NCBI GenBank assembly: GCA_018806915.1
Contig: JAGKQI010000090.1
Span: forward strand, 2,790,001 to 2,854,000
DNA from: Phytophthora colocasiae
Taxonomy: Eukaryota; Oomycota; Peronosporomycetes; Peronosporales; Peronosporaceae
Reading direction: 5' to 3'
DNA length: 64,000 nucleotides
Shown here one piece after another: positions 56,801-64,000 of this stretch. Position numbers and translations under genes: made by a program. The notes under the pieces were generated by a model. That model worked only from the letters and a program-made list of their open reading frames with translations, had not been told where the DNA came from and ran no database searches. Each line of letters opens with the position of its first letter. The first letter of the stretch is position 1.

Positions 56801-57082
56801 TGTGGGGTTTGTATCAGACGACCTGGCGCTGCTGTCGCCGACGGCGACGACGTGCAGACAGAGACCTACCGACATCTACATGTACACCTGAAGACCGCGT
56901 CAACATCGGGCTGCATATACAATGTGTGCCGCGTCAACAGCGACCTTCATCAACAAGCACCAATGGTTGGTGCTGGGGAGCTGGAGCGTACTGAGGCAAG
57001 TAGAGCTAGGAGGTAAGCTCGGGGAACTGCTTGCTTTAATAAACTCACTTCGCAACTTACTTTGAAGCGCGCAAACGTCATA
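56801..57082 (+). repeat. Element C 3' LTR
   Basis: 282-bp copy of the 5' LTR, followed by GAGGG (57083-57087). The purine-rich TTGGGGGCAG immediately before it is the likely plus-strand primer. Confidence 0.92.
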
Positions 57083-57620
57083 GAGGGCGACCAATTCCGG
57101 TACCACTGACGCAAGATGGTGGCAATTCAATCAGTTGATCGTCATCTCTAACGTCGAGTTGAGGGCACGATTCAGGAGCGATAGTCCAGTTGACTTGCGG
57201 TATATCGATGGTAATAGCCGCTCGACGCTGCTGCACTAGCCAAGGGGGCTTCACTAGTAGGTGCAAGTAACCTGATGGGAGGTCTTTACCGAGAGCGTCT
57301 GCGATTGTTTCCAGTCCCGTAAATGACGTCCTGTCGTCTCCAATGATGTCCTTGATCTCGGCAGGAGCATCGCCACTTAGCATAGCCTGCAGGGTTCCTT
57401 TAAAAGCAGGATCAGCAGACAGCCTCGTGCCATCCGCCTTCTTGGCCTCAAAAAGCAGCAGCTCGCCTTGATCAACGTCCTTCAGTTCTGATTTGTACGC
57501 TTCCTTTATTGGCGCGCTCAAGGTCCCCACCAATGCATTCAACTTGGTGCTTAAGCTGACCGGCCGTCCGCGTACGCCAACGACGATACAGTTTACCGCC
57601 GCCATCGCGTCTTCTTCCAT
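57083..57620 (-). pseudogene. CRN copy 3, 5' part (Crinkler header)
   Basis: The start codon is at 57618-57620 and the protein begins MEEDAMAA. It lacks about six residues relative to copies 1 and 2 (an 18-bp deletion before VNCIVVGVRGRP). The header has LLLFEAK and HLLVKPP. The frame ends at the element C target site GAGGG (57083-57087), the duplicate of 42001-42005. MULE-2 begins 27 bp upstream of the start codon, so the native promoter is displaced to beyond 61440. Confidence 0.9.
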
Positions 57621-58134
57621 CTTCGCGCTTTTTTGCTTTCTTGAAAGGCAGGTGATATTGCCCATGTTTTTCTAAAATTTGAATAGGTTTAGGTTTAAAG
57701 ACATGTATGTATTGTCCACGTGTCTGCCATGTTTTCTCCATGTAACTAATTTATGTGGCAGACGCGATTTAGGAGAAAATAAATGACGGTAATATTACCA
57801 ATCGCACTATTTCTGTTCTTGATAGGCATCATGTGATCTGTTCTCGATTCCTGTCACGTCATCAAAGTTCCTCCATGTATTGTACATGTAAAAATACGTG
57901 CTGGATTCATGTTTAGTTTACACGCAAAATTGAAGACTGATGCGTAAATCTTTTTGTCGGCTGTCAGGTTATTTGTTCTTCATTCAGACATAATTGTCCT
58001 ATTTACATACAGAAGATGAAAAGCGAGACACTTTTCCGCGGACAAGCCAAAATATAAAAAACACTGGGAAAAACCTGGGCAAAACCTAGATATCAAATGT
58101 ATTTGCTCGGCAGAGTAAAGTTCAACCTGACAAG

Positions 58135-59373
58135 CTAACTCGTGAAGAGATCGCGTCCTTCGCATTTCGTGCTGTAGTCGACGATCGCCCGCAACACATC
58201 CCAGCGGCGACGCGTGAGACCTTCACTGGAGTAATCGCTACCAGCCTCTTTCCATAGTCGCTTCCAGCAAAACAGACAGACGAAGAGTCCGCAATTATCG
58301 CTGTCTTTTTGCAGTGGGCTATGCACCGCCTTGTATCCGAACCCAGGTAGTGAGGCGGCAATCAACTCCATCGCGAGGGCTTTGAGTATTTTGTGGTTCT
58401 TTGGCTTGTCAAGGCTATCATAGCCGAGTATCGTAGCGTTGTTATGATCCATAACAATGCACGCCCAGTGAACACTATTCAGGTTGATGGGCAAGAAAAC
58501 AAATTCTTCAGAAGCCGTTTCCAATACCTCGTGAACTGCCTTGGGTACCAGCTCGCCTCCTTTCTTCTTATACAACGGGCCGGAAAAAGCTGGTAAAAAC
58601 ACTGTCTTGTTCTTCTTGAGGTTCTCGTGCGCTAAAGTCTCCAAAAATCCGTGGATGACAGCTTCGTTATACCATAAACCCTCCCGTGAGCAGTATAGAT
58701 TTGCCCAAAAGAGATCGAAAGAAAAACCGGCCAGCGGTAATCCAGTTCCTGGCCACGCCCGCAACAGCTCTCCAGCAACGCTTTGGGCACCCTCATCTGG
58801 AAAGGAGGAGTCGACCTTGCCCATTAGCCACGAATAACAGCGTAATCCACTTGCACATGTATTGCCCATGTTCCACAGGTATTGCATAGCCGAAAGTGCA
58901 GCTTCGCTGAAATCTCCTACGCCATCAATGTTCACAACCAGATCGACTTCTGTATCTCCAGAGTGGCTCTTATTCTCAGAGGATTCCGTAAGATCCACTT
59001 TGTTGGCATGGGGATGCGTTTCCTTTTCATCCTTTATGAGCTGTAGAGCGTGACTCACCCAACTCTGAGGAAGTCGGTAAAGAGTGCCGGCAACTGGAAG
59101 TCCATTTTTCTGGATGCTCATCTTCTTTTTTTTCTGCTCCTTGAAGCGCGTATCCAAAGTATCGAGAAACGACGCCACTTCCTTAAGAGACGGTCTGTTT
59201 TTCTGCAGATATTTCACCACATCCTCGACCGTTTTGTCTCGGAGTACCTTGCGCGATGCCGTGCCGTTGTTATATGCCTTTTGATCAGCATGGCGCTTTG
59301 AGTTAACGTGAGCACGGTTCAACTTGGGGCGACCAACTTTAGGTGCTCTGGAATTGAAAGGCTTGACAGTCAA
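58135..59373 (-). CDS. Ulp1-like C48 cysteine protease of MULE-2
   Basis: The 412-codon frame has the full Ulp1/SENP-type layout: an entry motif LWYNEAVIHGFLE (residues 234-246), His 302 in NSVHWACIVMD, Asp 319 in LGYDSLDK, Gln 355 and Cys 361 in KDSDNCGLFVCLF. The N-terminal third is basic and helical. Such enzymes remove SUMO-like modifiers. Known plant MULEs (Kaonashi type) carry related genes; the role in transposition is not settled. All catalytic residues are present, so the protease could be active. It follows the SWIM-containing transposase remnant on the same strand. Confidence 0.82.
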   Translation of the reverse strand: MTVKPFNSRAPKVGRPKLNRAHVNSKRHADQKAYNNGTASRKVLRDKTVEDVVKYLQKNRPSLKEVASFLDTLDTRFKEQKKKKMSIQKNGLPVAGTLYRLPQSWVSHALQLIKDEKETHPHANKVDLTESSENKSHSGDTEVDLVVNIDGVGDFSEAALSAMQYLWNMGNTCASGLRCYSWLMGKVDSSFPDEGAQSVAGELLRAWPGTGLPLAGFSFDLFWANLYCSREGLWYNEAVIHGFLETLAHENLKKNKTVFLPAFSGPLYKKKGGELVPKAVHEVLETASEEFVFLPINLNSVHWACIVMDHNNATILGYDSLDKPKNHKILKALAMELIAASLPGFGYKAVHSPLQKDSDNCGLFVCLFCWKRLWKEAGSDYSSEGLTRRRWDVLRAIVDYSTKCEGRDLFTS

Positions 59374-59454
59374 TTTGTCTCCAGCTGTATCATCGGCGCC
59401 ACCACTGTGAACCTGGTCATCTTTTTCCTCGTCATCCTCGGGCTCTACGTTAAC

Positions 59455-59857
59455 TTAGATAGGCTCAATTTCACTTGACTCTGACTCCAGAGAAATCATG
59501 GAACCTGTCGACGCTGACTTCCCTTGGCGGAAGTCTCTCCACCAGTGCTCCAAGTTGTGCATTGCAGCTTCAAACTTTGTGTCGGTGAAGTCAGCTAACT
59601 CCGTAGAAATTCGGGAGAAGACGTCCTGGGCTCTCGTGAACTTGTCCTTCTCGGTCATGAGCTTTTTCGCTTTGATCTCCTCCGCAGACGAGACCACACG
59701 AATTGGTACGTCTACGTCGAGAATTGGTTCGTCCAGCGGAGATGTTTTGAGCCATCTAGAGAGAATACACAACCAAAACGCGGTCAAAACCCGGGTAAAA
59801 CATGGTAGCATAACAATTGAAACAGGATGTCCATACTGAAACATGGACAACATGGCC
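59455..59857 (-). CDS. Helical segment between SWIM domain and Ulp1 in MULE-2
   Basis: The frame encodes LDEPILDVDVPIRVVSSAEE and a helical stretch ending with acidic Ser-rich sequence. Its first part (hydrophobic, 59770-59857) may be intronic. It probably belongs to the transposase or Ulp1 transcript. No domain recognised. Confidence 0.35.
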
Positions 59858-59858
59858 A

Positions 59859-60395
59859 TTACCTGGATGGAATCGAGGCGTACGGAATCGTAAGCAAGGT
59901 GTCAGACTTCCTTCGAAACATCAGCGCGTGGCGACAAGGTAGCAGCATTGTCTTTGAGAACTCGCAGTCGCACAGCCATGTCGTTTTGTCGACGTGGTGG
60001 GTTCGATCGTCTCGAACGACATTGACACTAGAATCCGAGTCGATAAATTCATAGTTTGCCGCGTTTTCCGGATCCACTGCGTACTTGTACTCCTCAAACA
60101 AAATGTCGGCAACCCACTCAGTTGTTATACCAAGTAGCTGGTTCATCTCCTCTCCGTAGTTGTGATTTATCGTAGTACCCGGCATCACCCGCGCAGCAAA
60201 TTCATCTTCCTTGCGACGCTGAAACTTTAACACGACCTCTAAGCACTCACGCATTGAATACGCGCTTTCAATGTCCGCTTTCAACTTGCCAAAAAAACTC
60301 TCCAGCCTGTTATTTGTGTTGTTACGAAAGTGAGGTAGGTGCATGCATTTGTTTGATCCTCGTACTCTTTTAAGTACTTCTCCAAGCGTTCCCAC
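59859..60395 (-). pseudogene. MULE-2 transposase C-terminal part with SWIM zinc finger
   Basis: The segment HFRNNTNNRLESFFGKLK is typical of the end of MULE transposase cores. A SWIM zinc finger follows (WLCDCEFSKTMLLPCRHALMFRR; C-x-C then C-x-H). The three-acid catalytic core is absent, replaced by an acidic frame upstream in another phase. The copy therefore cannot encode an active transposase and depends on others. Confidence 0.8.
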
Positions 60396-60904
60396 GAGCG
60401 GTGCAATTTCTTCAGCGTGGGTACGTAGTGCATAACATCGTCACGGTCCGAAGAAGATCTTTTACGAGAGCTGCGCCCACTCGAAGAGCTCTGGGCAGCA
60501 CCGTCGCTGCCAGCATCATCAGCTTCCCCATCCCCTCCCTCTCCTTCCTCCTCCTCCTCCTCCTCCTCCTCCTCCTCCTCCTCATCCTCCTCCTCATCCT
60601 CCTCCTCTTCCTCCTCCTCTTCCTCATCCTCCTCCTCCTCTTCCTCCTCATTCTCCTCCTCGTCATCCTTTGGGTCACCATCCTCCGCTTCATCAGCATC
60701 CGAAACTTCGTCGCCGTTTGGAGCATCGCTGCCAGCACTTCCAGCATCAACATCTAGAGAAGGTTGGGTATCTGTTGCATTCTCATCAGCAGCGACGTCA
60801 CCCTTGTGATCTTCAGTCTTCGTTGATGCGGCAGCAGCCATCTCCTTCTCCTCCTTCAGCTTTTGCTGTCTCTGGATGTGTGCAGTTTTCCGAGTTCGAG
60901 CCAT
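60281..60904 (-). CDS. Acidic Glu-rich protein of MULE-2
   Basis: The frame starts MARTRKTAHIQRQQKLKEEK and has a Glu/Asp tract of about 60 residues encoded by a CTC/CTT-type microsatellite (60536-60660). It ends in a helical part (HYVPTLKKLHRSWERLEKYL) that overlaps the SWIM-containing frame in a different phase, so a shift joins the two proteins. The tract length is probably unstable. Confidence 0.5.
   Translation of the reverse strand: MARTRKTAHIQRQQKLKEEKEMAAAASTKTEDHKGDVAADENATDTQPSLDVDAGSAGSDAPNGDEVSDADEAEDGDPKDDEEENEEEEEEEDEEEEEEEEEDEEEDEEEEEEEEEEEEEGEGGDGEADDAGSDGAAQSSSSGRSSRKRSSSDRDDVMHYVPTLKKLHRSWERLEKYLKEYEDQTNACTYLTFVTTQITGWRVFLAS
60536..60660. repeat. (CTC/CTCAT)n trinucleotide tract
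   Basis: About 40 near-perfect CTC, CTT and CAT triplets; on the minus strand they encode the Glu-rich tract. Confidence 0.9.
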
Positions 60905-61757
60905 ATCTGGATGTGTTCGTAAAACCTGGTCAATACCTGCAAAATACGTGGCAGATGCATCAGCTCAAGATTTCAACACGAAGGCTCCCGTGCCAGTATG
61001 CGTGCGTACCCGACTAAAGCGAAGACGAATTGATAGGGAGACGCGTGTGCGGAGAACAAAACGGACTTCAGCCGTGCAGATGCAATTAGATACTCGTTCC
61101 ACACTAGAAATCCACACAAAAGATGAGAATAGAGTCATTCCGTCGTCTATCACTTGTGTACGTACATTCAGCTACCACAGGAGCTTCAGCAGCAGCCACA
61201 GGAGCGTCAGCAGCGGCGGGGGAGGCAGGGTTCTTGCGTCCGCGGCACGTTGAGAAATGAGTGGCGCTGGCTGCGCGCGGGAACGTGCTGGCACGTGCGT
61301 GAAATAAAATGGACGTGTGTGAAAATAATCCGGACGGTATTGTAATTTATCTTCGCCGTTATTTAATTCCAACATGGCCAATACATGCTCCTGAACCTGG
61401 GTTTTACATGCCTAATAAAACATGGACAATATATTTTTCGTTCTTGAAACTTTGTAGAATGGCATACTAAACCAATACTTGTCGAATTAGAGGTTGTTGA
61501 AACATCAAGTGATGGTTGCATCCGTATGCCATCTTTCTTGGAGTTTTCGCGAATCGCGAGTGCAGAGTTCAGTCCTGGAGTTATACCAAGATTTTACCTG
61601 CAACGGTTCCTAGCTTTCACAACCCCACAATACCAACCGCATAGCTTTCTTGATGGCCGTAAACTCAAGCAATTGCTTTACCAAGCTCAACTAAGCTTCG
61701 AACTGCTACAAATGCAAATGGAACAATTCGTTGTATTTGTGATCTACTTCTGAAGTA

Positions 61758-62114
61758 CAAATAACGACGGAAAAAGACGACGGACTCAAAAAGACGTCGT
61801 AAGTCCAGCAATGTTCATCCGACCACCTGGTGAAAAACTCACTAAGAATACAAAAAAAGTGAACCATTTTCCGCAAATCACTTCTTCGATTGGTTGAATA
61901 TTATTTATAATAGCTGTAAATTTTGCTTTGCCGATTCTATTGGATAAAACAGAATTTTGTAATGAACAAAAATTGGACTTTGGGACATAGATTTCAATTT
62001 TGAGCCAATAGAAAACAGTAATGCCAGACGTCGTGTTTTTCCGTCGTGTAAGCTGCCCGTTCTTAACTATTGAAAGCACTAACATTTCCCGGCGGGTTTT
62101 TCCGTCGTTATTTG
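61758..62114. mobile_element. 357-bp MITE with TA target site
   Basis: The ends form a perfect inverted repeat: CAAATAACGACGGAAAAA at the left and its inverse ending at 62114. TA flanks each side (61756-61757 and 62115-62116), as for Tc1/mariner-type MITEs. It has no coding frame of its own. The paralogous block at 23084 lacks it. Confidence 0.8.
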
Positions 62115-62125
62115 TAGTTGCGCCG

Positions 62126-62644
62126 GGAACGGGCTTCTTTTCGCGTGCAAATCCTGGGACTTCGAGTGCACTGCACTTTTCATGCACTTGCGGTGGCTTT
62201 CCGAGTGCACTTTGCAAGAATCGGATGCTTGACCGCGTGCAGGTACATGTAGCATTTCCAACCAGGTCTTTGATGTTGCTCAGTGCGTGTTACTACTGTA
62301 TCACATTACGTTCGTTGCTGTCCGAGCTATCCAAGCAGCAAAATACGAAGCGTGGCTACTAACAGTACATTACTTTGACTACCTTGCAATTGTCATTGTC
62401 TCTTTAGTCTAGTACGAGCAGCATAACTAGAGGTAACGGGAGCGACGTCTCATGATCCCACGCATGCCAACAAACGGGTTGGTAGCGGGGGGGCCTTCCC
62501 CGTTAGTGAAATAAGAAAAATGTGTGTGTGTGTGTGTTGCATGGTCGTGTGCTGTCCAACATGCACTCGACGACCAGCCGAAACGTGTCGACGCGGGGTG
62601 CACGTGGGAACCAGCCGTTGAGCACGCGAAAAGAATCCCCACCC
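62126..62644. mobile_element. 519-bp MULE-type MITE with 9-bp target duplication
   Basis: The insertion is flanked by GTTGCGCCG (62117-62125 and 62645-62653), present once at the empty paralogous site near 23088. The ends share TTCTTTTCGCGTGC about ten bases in, in inverted orientation. A (TG)n tract is at 62521-62537. It has no coding capacity. Confidence 0.78.
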
Positions 62645-62653
62645 GTTGCGCCG

Positions 62654-63250
62654 CTTCTTGTTTTTGCTTTTATTCTTCTTCTTCTGTGATCGCTGTTGCT
62701 CATTTTTCCGCTTCTGGCCTTGCTGTGATTGCTCAGGCTGAGCCACACTTGACGATTTACAGTTCTCTTCCTTTACGTTATCCTTCACTACACGTTTTTC
62801 CTCCTTTATCTTCTGTGCAGCTTCCTATTCTCGTTTCACTTTCCTCGCCACTTTCTCCTGCCCTCTTTCCTGTCCTTCCTTCTTCCGTCTCTCCTTCCTA
62901 GCAGCTTTGGCCGCCTCCTTCCATTGCAAAAATGTATTGGTTCTTTTCGTAGCCAACGCTTCATCCAACCACTCCTCCTTTGAATGCCATTCCTGTACCA
63001 AAACCTTCTGCAGCAACGTTGAACTCTGAACAAATAGCCAGCAACGTACGAGTTAGCTCTTGCTCTCCAACTGTTCAAAACTTTTTTTCTCCTACTCTGC
63101 ACTGTTTTACGTCCCAAACGTCGATGAACTTGTCCCCACATGTAATTTTCCGAGATCGCCGATATCGTCTCGAAAGTGACGATCAAGGACACTGGCAAGT
63201 TCCTGAATGCAGACCCCACGATTCCTCACGATTCCTCACGATTCCCAGCA
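62654..63250 (-). pseudogene. Lys/Glu/Gln-rich hypothetical protein fragment, copy 2
   Basis: This repeats 23084-23645 nearly base for base: Lys-rich tail (KKKNKSKNKKRRNG), helical EAAKAARKERRKKEG segment, and the RRLGRKTVQSRRKK part. It has an extra insertion near 63020 and a CACGATTCCT unit present three times at 63217-63245. Function unknown. Confidence 0.4.
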
Positions 63251-63472
63251 TTGAGTTGCCGTGGTAAGGACGAGTGAAAAGGAGACGATGCAGAGTGATG
63301 TATCAAAAACGATTTTCTTAATGCTGTTCTCTTTACTAAATATTTAAAATATGCTGCTTGATATGTCTCTTTTGTGAAGATGAAAGCAAGCAAGTACTAC
63401 TACAAGTAGTAGTTTCAACGATCTATGTATTAGAGGATGTTATCTCTGTCTGCACTACCACATCTGACATAC

Positions 63473-64000
63473 TTACAACTCGTCCTTGGCCTCCGGCACC
63501 TCAGCGAACTCGTCCACTTCCTCCTCGGAAACAGTTTCCTTCGTAGACTCAGTCGGGATCGCATCCAGATCGTCCACCACCTCAGCGCGAGGCACCACGT
63601 TGGCATTGTACACTCCCGTGTACGATGGCAGCGTGAGCTTGGTCGGGTAAGCGCCTCCGAAGTGAATGGTAAGCTTGGTAGCCTCCTTCTCGCCGGCTGA
63701 TCCGAAATCGGGCGAGCTAGCAACGCCAACGGAAATGCGGATTTGGTGGTCGCGCTTGACTACGTACGACGTCGGCTGGAAGCGGAAAACAGCCTCGTAC
63801 ACCTGTCCAGGTACGATCTCGCGCGAGTCGGTGCGCTTGAACGAGTGCACGCTCGAGTCCGGGCGGATGGTCTTGTGCACCGGGTTCAATAGTGCCTCCG
63901 TGACGTACGTGACTCCCGGACGCTTGTTTTCGTTCGGGAATGGGGCCGTGTAGTCGACGTCTTCAAGGTATGCGACGACTGGTCAGCCAACGGCGCGCGG
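63473..64000 (-). pseudogene. Xaa-Pro dipeptidyl-peptidase-like C-terminal fragment ending KDEL, copy 3
   Basis: Identical or nearly so to copies 1 and 2 over the last 170 codons, including the acidic tail and KDEL. At 63977 sequence present in copy 1 (about 100 bp encoding LRLFFSVDQPDVNLV) is missing, and the copy runs off the window edge. It is therefore doubly truncated. Confidence 0.65.

Larger units (their letters stand above)
42006..57082 (+). mobile_element. Ty3/gypsy LTR retrotransposon, element C, containing B and MULE-1
   Basis: Two 282-bp LTRs (42006-42287 and 56801-57082) differ at one noted base (C against T near 42135). They are flanked by the 5-bp target duplication GAGGG. The element sits inside CRN copy 3. 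Its own content is a gag-pol frame split by element B, and a 3' region invaded by MULE-1. Without those insertions it would be about 5.3 kb. The ends read TGTGGGG and GTCATA, not the usual CA. Confidence 0.92.
57647..61440 (-). mobile_element. MULE-2, Mutator-like element with Ulp1 and SWIM genes
   Basis: The 3.8-kb element has a perfect 9-bp target duplication TTCTTGAAA (57638-57646 and 61441-61449). Its short diverged ends both read ATATTG(C/T)CCATGTTTT eight bases in from the boundary. Extra copies of CATGG/CCATG-type sequence are frequent inside both ends. Paralogous DNA without the insertion (about 22784-22810) confirms the boundary. It lies just 5' of the CRN copy 3 start codon. Confidence 0.8.

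Noticed and set aside
60401..60757. Plus-strand poly-Leu ORF that looks like a membrane protein.
   Set aside because: It is the reverse reading of the CTC tract coding for Glu.

Overview
This window looks like a transposon-packed, effector-bearing region of an oomycete nuclear genome, probably Phytophthora-like. The evidence is: three related Crinkler (CRN)-type genes with NTPase and putative nuclease parts; Ty3/gypsy elements of oomycete type; piggyBac, pogo, Helitron and Mutator-like (MULE) remains; and very short GT-AG introns (about 60-90 bp). No bacterial operons, rRNA genes or CRISPR arrays are seen.

Layout. 1-3.8 kb: two oppositely oriented Ty3/gypsy fragments joined near 2.37-2.40 kb, then LTR-like DNA. 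5.35-9.5 kb: a piggyBac element with TTAA target sites and a four-exon, stop-damaged transposase. 9.6-11.65 kb: a tRNA-like sequence and a hypothetical gene whose upstream side is interrupted by retrotransposon A. 11.655-19.910 kb: complete Ty3/gypsy element A (460-bp LTRs, CCGAG target duplication), with a broken gag-pol and a long antisense ORF. 20.6-27.3 kb: CRN copies 1 and 2, separated by a Lys-rich fragment and an Xaa-Pro-peptidase-like C-terminal fragment ending in KDEL. 27.46-29.65 kb: a pogo-like transposon. 31.1-31.8 kb: a Helitron fragment. 34.2-38.9 kb: a broken SANT-like gene and a second decayed piggyBac. 39.2-64 kb: a further copy of the CRN / KDEL-protein / Lys-rich block, heavily invaded.

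The third CRN gene is split by a nest of transposons. Ty3/gypsy element C (42006-57082, GAGGG target duplication) lies inside the CRN. Element C itself holds Ty3/gypsy element B (43118-50126, ACCAA duplication) and MULE-1 (53992-56748, 11-bp duplication). MULE-2 (57647-61440, 9-bp duplication) sits just 5' of the CRN start codon, and two MITE-like insertions lie further upstream. Target duplications and an uninvaded paralogue in the same window allow the order of events to be read.

Three points stand out. (1) Element A is built almost end to end of short perfect inverted repeats, in LTRs, coding DNA and antisense ORF alike; its relative B encodes similar proteins with far fewer. (2) A and B share an identical gag/pol frameshift module: heptamer A-AAA-AAC, 8-nt spacer, and an 8-bp hairpin containing the gag stop. 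(3) A and B both carry an antisense ORF between pol and the 3' LTR, and the two encoded proteins appear related. All coordinates and motifs were read by eye; no search or folding program was run.
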